A DNA stretch of 64,000 nt from UBA1672 sp964352375 (GTDB taxonomy: Bacteria > Pseudomonadota > Alphaproteobacteria > Micavibrionales > Micavibrionaceae): positions 62,001-126,000 of the forward strand of contig CAYGSA010000001.1 in the NCBI GenBank assembly GCA_964352375.1, in the 5' to 3' direction. The notes beneath the pieces are model-generated. The model worked only from the letters and a program-made list of their open reading frames with translations, searched no databases and was not told the DNA's origin. Below are positions 1 through 7,696 of the stretch, one piece after another (position 1 is the first letter of the stretch; each line of letters begins with the position of its first letter). The translations under genes and the position numbers were made by a program.

Positions 1-507
1 GATATACGTTGTTGAAGAAAATAACCTACGCTGCGGCAGAGAGACGTTGAGAATACCATTTTCTAGCTGCACACGGATTTCAATCCATTTCTCCTGAAAA
101 TCAACATTCACGGCATATGGTTTATTTAGTGTTTGAGATAGCTCGTGAGAGAGTGTTGCTAAAATCATAGCCTCCCAGCCCACATTTGAACTTTCATTTA
201 TACCCTTTTGATTTAGTATTTCGCCTTCTTTGTATGTTGAGAGTAGATTTAAACTTTCTTCTGCAGCATTAATCAGTTCATTAATCTCTTCTTTATCCTC
301 TGACTTTTCAATAAAATCAGACAATAATTTTACTTCCCCTGCAACAGCAAAGGCCAGACGTGATGTCATTTTGGTCCAGTGCCTGTCAAAAAATAAATAT
401 GTTGATATGATTTGCAGTAAAAATATAGGGATGATCAAAATAAGCAGTGATCTGAAGAACAATGTTTGCGGGAGAACGCTTTTTATTAAGCTGCGTTTTT
501 TTTTCAT
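1..507 (-). CDS. EnvZ-like sensor histidine kinase, N-terminal part (cut by window edge)
   Basis: The frame is open from an ATG at 505-507 to the window edge, giving about 169 residues without a stop. The N-terminus (MKKKRSLIKSVLPQ) is basic and leads into a hydrophobic segment at about residues 18-40, then FFDRHW and a periplasmic-looking region. This is the usual start of alphaproteobacterial EnvZ-type kinases, whose HAMP, His-box and ATPase domains would lie beyond the window. The start codon directly abuts the stop of the OmpR-type regulator (508), so the two are presumably one operon with the regulator first. The catalytic half is not visible, so kinase activity is inferred from family and context. 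Confidence 0.8.
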   Translation of the reverse strand, partial: MKKKRSLIKSVLPQTLFFRSLLILIIPIFLLQIISTYLFFDRHWTKMTSRLAFAVAGEVKLLSDFIEKSEDKEEINELINAAEESLNLLSTYKEGEILNQKGINESSNVGWEAMILATLSHELSQTLNKPYAVNVDFQEKWIEIRVQLENGILNVSLPQRRLFSSTTYI

Positions 508-1233
508 TTATGCCTCTTTTGCGCGCAGAATATATCCTTTGCCGCGCACTGTTTGAAGGTAGCGCGGAAATTTGGTATTTTCCTCGATTTTACGACGCAA
601 GCGTGTGACTTGCACGTCTATTGTGCGCTCTCCTGCACTTAAGTTACACCGTTTTGCCAGTTCTTCACGGCTCACCACTTCTCCAAAAGATTCACATAGG
701 GCACGTAAAAGACCTGCCTCAACGGACGTTAGATCTATGACGTCTTTATCATGTGAAATTTCGTCATGACGGGAATCAAAATGCCATTTTCCGATGGTGT
801 ATATGTTAGTCTCATTCTGGGGTTTACGTGTTCGTTTTAGAATAGCATGAAGTCTTAGAGCAAGCTCCTTTGGTTCGAACGGCTTTGTGAGATAGTCATC
901 CGCGCCAGATTCAAAGCCTGTAATACGGTCATCAATTTCCCCTAGCGCAGTAAGGAGGAGAATGGGAACGTCTTTGCCCTGCTCCCGAAGTTTTGCGGTC
1001 ATCTCCATGCCCGTCATTTCAGGCATCATAACATCCAAGACCAATGCGTCTACATCATAGAATTCAAGCGCTTTGATGGCTTCTTTTGCGCTGTTTGCTG
1101 TCAATGTAATGAAGCCTTGCTCTCGCAGGAACCGTGACACTAATTCCGATATACGCACATCGTCATCCACAACCATAATATGAGGTTTGTCCACGTGTTT
1201 TTGCTGTAATTGATCTGTCATTTTATGGTTCAC
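508..1233 (-). CDS. OmpR/PhoB-family response regulator
   Basis: 241-residue two-component regulator. Its receiver domain (about residues 17-130) has the acidic pocket at D23-D25, phospho-acceptor D67 in the LVLDVMMPE motif, T95 and K117 (TKPFEP). A winged-helix DNA-binding domain follows at about residues 145-237. It is partnered by the EnvZ-like kinase that starts one base after its stop. The first start codon is GTG at 1231-1233, with an in-frame ATG four codons later (1219-1221). Neither has a convincing Shine-Dalgarno, so the start is uncertain by four residues. By family it would bind promoter DNA on phosphorylation; the regulon cannot be read from the sequence. Confidence 0.93.
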   Translation of the reverse strand: MNHKMTDQLQQKHVDKPHIMVVDDDVRISELVSRFLREQGFITLTANSAKEAIKALEFYDVDALVLDVMMPEMTGMEMTAKLREQGKDVPILLLTALGEIDDRITGFESGADDYLTKPFEPKELALRLHAILKRTRKPQNETNIYTIGKWHFDSRHDEISHDKDVIDLTSVEAGLLRALCESFGEVVSREELAKRCNLSAGERTIDVQVTRLRRKIEENTKFPRYLQTVRGKGYILRAKEA

Positions 1234-1288
1234 AAATTATCTGCTTTGTGGTTTATCTTATAGAAGAACAATAAGATAAGGAAGAACG

Positions 1289-2164
1289 ATGTCGATACTG
1301 CCTTTTGATGAGCGGGATGGTTTTATTTGGTTAAACGGTGAAATGATGCCTTGGCGCGAGGCTAAAATTCATGTGATGTCACATGGTTTGCATTATGCCA
1401 GCTCTGTTTTTGAGGGTGAGCGGATGTATAATGGCAAGATTTTCAAGAGCCGCGAGCATTCGGAACGATTTCATAAATCAGCATCTTTGCTTGGTATGAA
1501 CCCAATACCTTACAGTATTGATGAATTGGAGGACATCAAATATGCCGTGTGTAAGGAGAATGACTTGACCGATGCGTATGTGCGCCCGATTGCGTGGCGC
1601 GGCGGTGAGCAAATGGGTGTTTCGGCAAAGCTGACAAAGACCCATGTCGCGGTGGCGGCGTGGCATTGGGGTACGTATTTCGATGAAACCAAACGTGATC
1701 AAGGCATTACGCTCAAAACATCGCCATGGAGGCGTCCCGACCCATTAACCGCGCCAACGCAAAGTAAGGCGGCGGGACTTTATATGATTAATACTATGTC
1801 CAAACATGCCGTTGAGGATGAGGGCTTTGATGATGCCTTGATGCTGGATTATCGTGGAAATGTTGCTGAGGCGTCTGCGGCTAATTTTTTTGCAGTTAAA
1901 GATAGTACGTTGATTACACCAGAGCCTGATTGCTTTTTGAACGGTCTGACGCGTCAAACTGTTATTGATCTTGCTAAAAAGCATAACATTCCGCTTGAGA
2001 TTCGTTTTATCAGGCCTGAAGAGCTTGGAGAGTTTGACGAAATTTTTGTAACAGGTACGGCGGCAGAAGTTACGGCTGTTGGGCAGATTGATGATCATCA
2101 CTATACAGTTGGCCCTATTACGAAGACATTGCGCGGCGCATATGAAGCGTTGGTGCGGGATTAA
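1289..2164 (+). CDS. ilvE: Branched-chain amino acid aminotransferase
   Basis: PLP-dependent class IV aminotransferase of 291 residues, the usual IlvE length. It transfers the amino group between glutamate and the 2-oxo acids of Leu, Ile and Val. Seen here: an N-terminal HGLHYASSVFEGER segment, the PLP lysine K160 in TQSKAAGLYM, the GNVAEASAANFF segment and the C-terminal FVTGTAAEVTAVG phosphate-binding loop. A good Shine-Dalgarno (AAGGAAG) precedes the ATG. The gene is divergent from the response regulator. Its TAA overlaps the stop of the convergent downstream gene by four bases, so there is no room for an ordinary terminator. Confidence 0.95.
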   Translation: MSILPFDERDGFIWLNGEMMPWREAKIHVMSHGLHYASSVFEGERMYNGKIFKSREHSERFHKSASLLGMNPIPYSIDELEDIKYAVCKENDLTDAYVRPIAWRGGEQMGVSAKLTKTHVAVAAWHWGTYFDETKRDQGITLKTSPWRRPDPLTAPTQSKAAGLYMINTMSKHAVEDEGFDDALMLDYRGNVAEASAANFFAVKDSTLITPEPDCFLNGLTRQTVIDLAKKHNIPLEIRFIRPEELGEFDEIFVTGTAAEVTAVGQIDDHHYTVGPITKTLRGAYEALVRD

Positions 2165-3078
2165 GATTGCTCTAGGTCTGCTTGTACTTCTGGGCTTTGC
2201 TGTGCAATAAATCCGAATTGTCTTTCAAATTCATGATTACGCTTGCTCTGATCCAGCCCCGGTGTTGTTAGCATTGCAACATAAACGTCATTAAGCGTAA
2301 CATTACTAAGCGCGTCATTTTCATTCGTCGCATTGCGCGTCATGTCACTTTGGATTTCAATAATTGCGTGGGCGATACGGCCGAACATACGATCAAAAGC
2401 CGGGCTATCTGTGGGGATACGTGGTATGTCTTGATACGTCTGAACCTGACCGTCAACTTCATACTCACTTCCGTCTTTGATAGAGTTCATCCATAATACA
2501 GGGTCAACTGACATTATATTCGCTGTGCCAAGCGACATTTGATCCACGCCTAATTTTCTCATATATGTGGCACATGCTTCATTGGTTATTTTTCTGTCGT
2601 CATGTTCAAATTCCTGCCTAACTTGTTCCATAGTTTTACCCTGCTCTCTACCAAGGTAAAATGCTGACTTGTTTCCCTCATCTCCCATTCGTCTCAAAAC
2701 AGTGTAATTCTCTTCTGCACCTTGCTTAATTATGGCTTTTACTTCGGCAGTGGTTTCATACTGTTTTTGGGAAAAAGTTACATGTTTAAGCGTATTTTCG
2801 ACAGCCACCACAATTTGCTCTATCTCCATGCTTCCTTGATATTTGGATTCAGTAATTATTCGATCCATTTCAGGGTCTGACATTCCCAGAATTGCAGATA
2901 AATATACAAAATGGTGAGAGGCTCCGTGCGTCTCGACATCAAAGCCATGCTGCAAATTCCATACATTCTCTTGATGATAGTTAGCCTCAAGTAAGGTTAA
3001 TTTCGCCTTACCAGCATATTCATCTTCATGCCCCATCAGCCCTTTTGCGATACCATCAAATGTTTCTTGTCTTGACAT
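2161..3078 (-). CDS. Uncharacterised 305-residue cytosolic protein
   Basis: No family recognised. The protein is soluble, without signal peptide or membrane segment, and is rich in Glu, Gln, His and Asp. It is mostly predicted helical by eye, with a His-rich early part (NLQHGF, HGASHHFVYL) and an acidic Gln/Glu C-terminus. Long uninterrupted frame and ordinary codon use support a real gene. No clear Shine-Dalgarno is seen before the ATG. It converges on ilvE with a 4-bp overlap and is separated from ychF by about 30 bp, so it may be transcribed alone. Nothing in the neighbours (amino-acid metabolism, ribosome-associated ATPase) suggests a role. Confidence 0.8.
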   Translation of the reverse strand: MSRQETFDGIAKGLMGHEDEYAGKAKLTLLEANYHQENVWNLQHGFDVETHGASHHFVYLSAILGMSDPEMDRIITESKYQGSMEIEQIVVAVENTLKHVTFSQKQYETTAEVKAIIKQGAEENYTVLRRMGDEGNKSAFYLGREQGKTMEQVRQEFEHDDRKITNEACATYMRKLGVDQMSLGTANIMSVDPVLWMNSIKDGSEYEVDGQVQTYQDIPRIPTDSPAFDRMFGRIAHAIIEIQSDMTRNATNENDALSNVTLNDVYVAMLTTPGLDQSKRNHEFERQFGFIAQQSPEVQADLEQS

Positions 3079-3109
3079 ATTTTTAGAATAATTTCAAATG
3101 TAACTTATG

Positions 3110-4213
3110 TCAAACATTGAATCGGAAAAGGATAATATCGCCGTCTTTGACGACATACTCTTTTCCTTCTTGGCGCATTTTTCCAGTGTCTTTTGCGCCC
3201 TGCTCGCCTTTGCAGGCGATGAAGTCATCATAGGCGATTGTTTCGGCCTTGATGAAGCCTTTTTCGAAGTCGGTGTGGATTACTCCGGCGGCTTGCGGGG
3301 CTTTGACGCCAACCGGGGTTGTCCAAGCGCGGGTTTCTTTTGGTCCTGCAGTGAAATAGGTTTGGAGTTGGAGCAATTTATAGCCTGCACGGATAATACG
3401 ATTTAGACCCGGCTCAGTTAGACCAATAGTTTCGAGAAATTCTTTTTTTTCTTCGGCGCTGTCGAGTTGTGCGATTTCAGATTCAATTGAGGCACATATG
3501 ATGACGCTTCCTGCACCTTGCGCGGAGGCCATGTCTGCGACCTTTTTGGTCAAATCATTTCCATTTTCTGCGTCATCCTCGGATACGTTGCACACATAGA
3601 GAATTGGCTTGGCGGTCATAAGCTGTGCCATTTTTTGCCATTTTTCTTCGTCTTCGTCGCTTGGATCGACTGTGAGAGCAGGCTTGCCGTTTTCTAATGC
3701 CTCTTTGATTTTTGTGAGGAAATCAATTTGTGCAAGGATCTCTTTATCGCCAGACCGACCCTTTTTTTGGAGGTTTTCAACCTGTTTGGTTATGCTTTCC
3801 AGATCTGCGAGCATCAGTTCGGTTTCAATTGTCTCAACGTCGCGAAGCGGGTCAACGGAGCCTTCGACATGGTGAATGTCACTGTTTTCGAAACAGCGTA
3901 CAACATGGATAATGGCATCGGTTTCCCGTATATTAGTCAGGAATTTATTTCCAAGCCCTTCTCCCTGTGATGCGCCCTTCACAAGGCCCGCGATATCGAC
4001 GAATTCAAGTTGAGCAGGCAAAATATTTGCGGAGCCTGCAATTGTGGCGATTGAATCAAGTCGTTCATCTGGCACGGCAACGCGGCCTACATTTGGTTCG
4101 ATCGTGCAAAAGGGAAAGTTCTCAGCTTGCGCCGCAGCTGTGGCCGTTAAGGCATTGAATAAAGTTGATTTTCCGACGTTAGGCAGTCCCACAATTCCGC
4201 ATTTAAATCCCAT
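3110..4213 (-). CDS. ychF: Redox-regulated ribosome-associated ATPase YchF/OLA1
   Basis: 367 residues, full length for YchF. The P-loop GLPNVGKST is at residues 9-17, with the switch motif DIAGLVKGAS near residue 73, a coiled-coil middle section and a C-terminal TGS domain (about 280-365, containing the RAWTTPVG segment and the FEKGFIKAE loop). The family hydrolyses ATP and binds ribosomes, with links to stress control. The ATG overlaps the pth stop in the arrangement TAATG, so the gene is translationally coupled to peptidyl-tRNA hydrolase, a very common bacterial pairing that fits a translation-quality role. It is the last gene of this minus-strand run; no terminator is evident after it. Confidence 0.96.
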   Translation of the reverse strand: MGFKCGIVGLPNVGKSTLFNALTATAAAQAENFPFCTIEPNVGRVAVPDERLDSIATIAGSANILPAQLEFVDIAGLVKGASQGEGLGNKFLTNIRETDAIIHVVRCFENSDIHHVEGSVDPLRDVETIETELMLADLESITKQVENLQKKGRSGDKEILAQIDFLTKIKEALENGKPALTVDPSDEDEEKWQKMAQLMTAKPILYVCNVSEDDAENGNDLTKKVADMASAQGAGSVIICASIESEIAQLDSAEEKKEFLETIGLTEPGLNRIIRAGYKLLQLQTYFTAGPKETRAWTTPVGVKAPQAAGVIHTDFEKGFIKAETIAYDDFIACKGEQGAKDTGKMRQEGKEYVVKDGDIILFRFNV

Positions 4214-4776
4214 TATAGTTTTCCTTTTTCTTTCACGTATTTGCCGTATTCTTCTGGTGAGTCTTTGATAATCATTTCCGATGCATCAGACAAGGTGTCA
4301 ATTAATGTCTCTAACCAGTTTTGCTCGGCTTTTGCGAAATCACTGAGGACATAATTGCTGACATCGCCCTCTCCCTGTGGTCTACCGATGCCGATTCGCA
4401 CGCGCCAAAAATCAGGTGTTCCAAGGTGTGCTTGAATTGATTTTAGGCCGTTATGCCCAGCATTGCCGCCACCTTTTTTGACGCGAACTTCTCCCGGCTT
4501 TAGGTCTAGCTCATCGTGAAACACAATTACGCGTTCTGGTGGGATTTTGTAGAATTTTGTGCATTTTCCGACAGCTTTTCCAGATTCATTCATATAAGTC
4601 AAAGGCTTAACGAGAATCACTTTCTCTGCGCCAATGCGTTTTTCTGTCATGTCACCTTGGAATTTTAATTTAAAAGAGGACATGTCGGCGATTGCATCAA
4701 TCACCATAAAGCCAATATTATGGCGGTTGTTTTTATATTTATTCCCCGGATTACCCAGCCCGACAAACAACCACAT
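4213..4776 (-). CDS. pth: Peptidyl-tRNA hydrolase
   Basis: 187 residues, the usual Pth size. It recycles prematurely released peptidyl-tRNAs by cleaving the ester bond. N-terminal FVGLGNPGNKY is followed by the catalytic His19 (NNRHNIGF), the conserved Asn and Asp motifs KPLTYMNESG and FHDELDLKPG, and the GGNAGHNGLKS loop. The frame stays open another 76 codons upstream, through the end of rplY, but ATG 4774-4776 is chosen because GLGNPG must sit near the N-terminus and an AGGATAG Shine-Dalgarno precedes it. The longer reading would give a Lys/Arg-rich nonsense leader. Downstream it is coupled to ychF. Confidence 0.95.
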   Translation of the reverse strand: MWLFVGLGNPGNKYKNNRHNIGFMVIDAIADMSSFKLKFQGDMTEKRIGAEKVILVKPLTYMNESGKAVGKCTKFYKIPPERVIVFHDELDLKPGEVRVKKGGGNAGHNGLKSIQAHLGTPDFWRVRIGIGRPQGEGDVSNYVLSDFAKAEQNWLETLIDTLSDASEMIIKDSPEEYGKYVKEKGKL

Positions 4777-4800
4777 CGCTCTATCCTCTTGGTTTTGTGA

Positions 4801-4830
4801 AATAAAAAGAGCCTCAGCGGCTCTTCTCAA
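4801..4830 (-). terminator. Intrinsic terminator/attenuator between rplY and pth
   Basis: Read on the minus strand, a 7-bp perfect stem AAGAGCC/GGCTCTT with loop GCTGA is followed by TTTTTATT. It lies after the rplY stop (4856) and about 25 bp before the pth start (4776). It should end most transcripts after rplY and let a fraction continue into pth-ychF. Confidence 0.8.
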
Positions 4831-4855
4831 AAAATTTAGCATTGCCGTAAAGCCT

Positions 4856-5533
4856 TTAATCTTCAGACTTTTCTTCTTCTTCACCTTCAGCAGCAACCTC
4901 TTCGTCTGGAACGATACCATCGCCAGCTTCAGCAGCTGCAGCTTCTTCGGCTTCTTCCTGCGCCGCTGTTTTCGGCGGAACAAGTGTTGCGATTGTGAAG
5001 TCACGATCTGCGATCACAGGCGTTGAGCCTTCTGGCATTAGCGCATCACTGACTTTTACAGCGTCGCCGTGCTCTTTGCCTTCAACGTTCACTTCGAGCG
5101 CGTCAGGGATTGATGTTGCCGTGCAGAGAAGTTCCACTGTGTGGCGAACAACGTTAAGCGTCCCTTTACCTTCGATACTTGGGCATTTATCTTCGTTGAT
5201 GAAATGCACAGGCACGTTCACAGCGATTTTTGTTTTTGGTGTTACACGTAGAAAGTCGATGTGTTCAACAATATCTGTAACAGGGTGTAATTGAACGTCA
5301 CGCGCAAGCACAAGGTGTTTTTCCTTGCCGACGGATAAATCACACAATGTTGTAAACATGTGGCCTTTGTTATATTCAACGTTAACAATATTTTCGTTTA
5401 CAGAGATGTTGAGGGGGTGTTTTTTATCTCCATAAATCACTGCGGGCGTGCGGCCCTCGCGACGCAATGAACGTGCAATCCCCTTACCGGCGCGTTCTCT
5501 TGGATCGGCTTCTAAAGCATAGTTTTTAGCCAT
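4856..5533 (-). CDS. rplY: 50S ribosomal protein L25, long Ctc/TL5 type
   Basis: 225 residues in two domains. The L25 beta-barrel (about residues 6-95) contains RSLRREGRTPAVIYG and the LHPVTDIVEHIDF signature. The TL5-type C-terminal beta domain (about 100-190) is followed by a very acidic Ala/Glu tail ending EEEEKSED. It binds 5S rRNA in the large subunit, and long forms are also known as general stress protein Ctc. A strong AAAAGGAAAAG Shine-Dalgarno precedes the ATG. It heads the rplY-pth-ychF set, a widespread arrangement, with a terminator between the first two genes. Confidence 0.96.
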   Translation of the reverse strand: MAKNYALEADPRERAGKGIARSLRREGRTPAVIYGDKKHPLNISVNENIVNVEYNKGHMFTTLCDLSVGKEKHLVLARDVQLHPVTDIVEHIDFLRVTPKTKIAVNVPVHFINEDKCPSIEGKGTLNVVRHTVELLCTATSIPDALEVNVEGKEHGDAVKVSDALMPEGSTPVIADRDFTIATLVPPKTAAQEEAEEAAAAEAGDGIVPDEEVAAEGEEEEKSED

Positions 5534-5558
5534 GGTCTTTTCCTTTTTTATACGTTAT

Positions 5559-5583
5559 GGCTCGCCTCCAGGGGTGCGAGTCC
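5559..5583 (-). promoter_or_regulatory. Possible leader hairpin upstream of rplY
   Basis: Complementary arms GGCTCGC (5559-5565) and GCGAG plus TCC (5576-5583) flank CTCCAGGGGT, 25-50 bases before the rplY start. On the minus strand this would form a hairpin in the 5' untranslated region. Further upstream TTGCAT, 17 bases, TTAATT is a weak promoter-like pair. The hairpin is not followed by a T-run, so it is not a terminator. Whether it is regulatory is unknown. Confidence 0.3.
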
Positions 5584-5633
5584 GTTAATGACACGGAATT
5601 AAGCAGATTTGCGGGGGGAATGCAATGTTTTTG

Positions 5634-5891
5634 TTAGGAGTCGCGAGTAAATTCAGGTAAATCATCACTATCTTGATGGTGTCCTAAATCACGACGACAT
5701 TTACTATGATCACAAGCACCTGCACTAGGATCACGTCTTTGGTCTAGATCGAAAGCACGAGCTAGTGCTGATAAAGAGCTACCTCCAGACAATGGTTCAT
5801 CAGTTCTGCTTTCATAGAGTTCTGCAGCTTTTCTTTCTAACTGGCCTACCAGACTTTCATCAATTGCTGGAAACCCTTCATTACCTGACAT
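5634..5891 (-). CDS. Small uncharacterised protein with Cys/His cluster
   Basis: 85 residues, family not recognised. The N-terminal half is helical and acidic (GFPAIDESLVGQLERKAAEL). The C-terminal half holds a compact Cys/His group, CDHSKC followed by DLGHH, that could bind a metal, then an acidic end. The ATG at 5889-5891 is preferred over TTG two codons upstream because AAGGG sits seven bases before it. It lies alone between rplY and prs, both on the same strand. The evidence for expression is the good ribosome site and unbroken frame only. Confidence 0.6.
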   Translation of the reverse strand: MSGNEGFPAIDESLVGQLERKAAELYESRTDEPLSGGSSLSALARAFDLDQRRDPSAGACDHSKCRRDLGHHQDSDDLPEFTRDS

Positions 5892-5959
5892 AATCAACCC
5901 TTATTTTAAACTCATTTTTGCATTTATAATATTTCACAGATTATTTTCTTATGCAAATT

Positions 5960-6892
5960 TTACCGAAACAGCTCAGAGATTGAGCGTTCTTCGCTTATGC
6001 GGCGGGCGGCTTCGCCGATAAGGGGGGCGATTGTAATTTGTTCAATGTTATGTGCGGTTTTCATTTCTTCTGTGGCTTCGATACTGTCTGTGATTACCAA
6101 CTTTTTAAGGGGCGAATTTGTGACGCGCTCTACGGCTTGGCCAGAAAGTACGCCGTGCACGACATAGGCGTGAACCTCTTTTGCGCCTTTAACTTCGAGT
6201 GCGGCTGCAGCGTTACAGAGCGTTCCACCTGAATCCACAATATCATCAACCATGATACAAATTTTACCTTTCACCTCACCAATGACATTCATCACTTCCG
6301 ATTCTCCTGCCTTTTCACGACGTTTATCGATAATGGCAAGGTCTGCGCCGATGCGCTTTGCAAGTTGACGGGCGCGGACAACGCCACCAACATCTGGGGA
6401 CACAACGCATAAAGGCTGTCCGTTGAATTTTTTGTTGATGTCTGCAACGAAGACGGGGGCTGCGCTCAGGTTGTCTACGGGGATATCGAAGAAGCCCTGA
6501 ATTTGCCCTGCGTGAAGCTCCAGAGTTAAGACACGGTCCGCGCCGGCGGCGGTAATGAGATTTGCGACCAGCTTTGCAGAGATTGGTGTGCGTCCGCCTG
6601 TTTTTCGATCTTGGCGTGCATACCCAAAATATGGAATGACGGCGGTAATTCTGCGTGCGGACCCACGTTTCAGAGCGTCAATTGCGATCAGTAGCTCCAT
6701 GAAGTGGTCATTTGCGGGATATGATGTGGATTGGACAAAAAACGCATCTTTGCCGCGGACATTTTCCATGATTTCGACAAAAATCTCTTTGTCTGAGAAG
6801 CGGCGGATAGAACATTCAGTTAAAGGGATATCAAGAAAATTAGATATGCTTTCGGACAAGACAAGGTTCGAATTGCCGGAAATCAGTTTCAT
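5960..6892 (-). CDS. prs: Ribose-phosphate pyrophosphokinase (PRPP synthetase)
   Basis: 310 residues, standard class I length. It makes PRPP from ribose 5-phosphate and ATP for nucleotide, His and Trp synthesis. The N-terminal part carries SDKEIFVEI and the catalytic flexible region near GYARQDRK; the PRPP loop MVDDIVDSGGT lies near residue 217. The C-terminal ERSISELF is typical. It is read toward the small Cys/His gene; upstream, pgeF ends at 6950 with a terminator hairpin in between (6933-6964), so prs should have its own promoter in 6893-6932. Confidence 0.97.
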   Translation of the reverse strand: MKLISGNSNLVLSESISNFLDIPLTECSIRRFSDKEIFVEIMENVRGKDAFFVQSTSYPANDHFMELLIAIDALKRGSARRITAVIPYFGYARQDRKTGGRTPISAKLVANLITAAGADRVLTLELHAGQIQGFFDIPVDNLSAAPVFVADINKKFNGQPLCVVSPDVGGVVRARQLAKRIGADLAIIDKRREKAGESEVMNVIGEVKGKICIMVDDIVDSGGTLCNAAAALEVKGAKEVHAYVVHGVLSGQAVERVTNSPLKKLVITDSIEATEEMKTAHNIEQITIAPLIGEAARRISEERSISELFR

Positions 6893-6932
6893 GGTGCATC
6901 CCTTTTATATTTTTGATGTTCCCGCACTATAG

Positions 6933-6964
6933 AAAAAAACCCTGATAAATCAAGGGGTTTTTTT
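6933..6964 (-). terminator. Terminator overlapping the end of pgeF
   Basis: Near-palindrome with A/T tracts on both sides. On the minus strand AAAAAACCCCTTGA, TTTA, TCAGGG are followed by a run of seven T. The upstream arm is made of the last four pgeF codons (Lys-Lys-Thr-Pro) and its TGA, so the hairpin starts inside the coding sequence. One unpaired base interrupts the stem. The structure could in principle work in both directions, but no plus-strand gene needs it. Confidence 0.75.
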
Positions 6965-7696
6965 CAGCATAATTGCAGAAATTTGCCGTCCATAGTCGGA
7001 TTCACTCCTATGGGTTGTACGGCGATAGCTGTAGAATTCCACCTCGTTTTGATATGTATCTTGATGGATGATACTGACGGTTCTTGCCCCTGCCCGGCTG
7101 AGCCGCCATGCGCAATATTCGAGCAAGTTGAAATGGTTGTTGTTGGTGAAGAACTGCTGGCTCTCTCTATTTTCGGACAGGAAGGCGGTTTTAAACTCTG
7201 CTGAAACTTCATAGGATTTTACGCTGATGCAGGGCCCAACACACGCGGTTACAGTCTTTGCGCCCAGCGCCTGCATGGCTTTGATTGTATTATCGAGCAC
7301 ACCGTAAAGCGCGCCTTTCCAGCCGGCGTGTGCCGCGCCGATTACACCATCGCCGTGAAAAAGCACGGGCGCGCAGTCGGCTGTGAGGACAGATAAGGCT
7401 AAATTTACTTTGCTTGTGACAAGTGCGTCGGCCTTTGGGCGGTTTGTAAATGGAGCAGTTACCGTGACGACTTCTTGACTGTGGATTTGGTAAGGCCCAA
7501 GGAGATTTTCAGGAGTTGCACCAATGTCTTGCGCTGCGAGCGATCTGTTGTGGTTGACGTTGCCCTGATGATCGTCGGAGCCGAAGCCGCAATTTAACCC
7601 CTCATACATGCCTTCGCTGATACCACCTTTGCGGGTGAAGAAGCCGTATGAATGGTTTGTATGGTCAAAGTCTTCGTGTGTGTATGATTTTAACAT
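6950..7696 (-). CDS. pgeF: PgeF/YfiH multicopper-like purine nucleosidase family protein
   Basis: 248-residue protein of the YfiH (peptidoglycan editing factor, laccase-domain) family. Members act on purine nucleosides or peptidoglycan precursors. Seen: LNCGFGSDD near the start, LTADCAPVLF with the metal Cys, HAGWKGALYG with the metal His, and the C-terminal FYSYRRTTHRSESDYGRQ segment. Its ATG follows the midA stop directly (TGAATG), so it is third in lgt-midA-pgeF, a common alphaproteobacterial order. A terminator hairpin is built from its final codons. Exact substrate cannot be told from the sequence. Confidence 0.93.
   Translation of the reverse strand: MLKSYTHEDFDHTNHSYGFFTRKGGISEGMYEGLNCGFGSDDHQGNVNHNRSLAAQDIGATPENLLGPYQIHSQEVVTVTAPFTNRPKADALVTSKVNLALSVLTADCAPVLFHGDGVIGAAHAGWKGALYGVLDNTIKAMQALGAKTVTACVGPCISVKSYEVSAEFKTAFLSENRESQQFFTNNNHFNLLEYCAWRLSRAGARTVSIIHQDTYQNEVEFYSYRRTTHRSESDYGRQISAIMLKKTP

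Noticed and set aside
4777..5004. N-terminal extension of Pth through the rplY end
   Set aside because: Gives a Lys/Arg-rich leader in a shifted frame of rplY; family start and ribosome site favour 4776.
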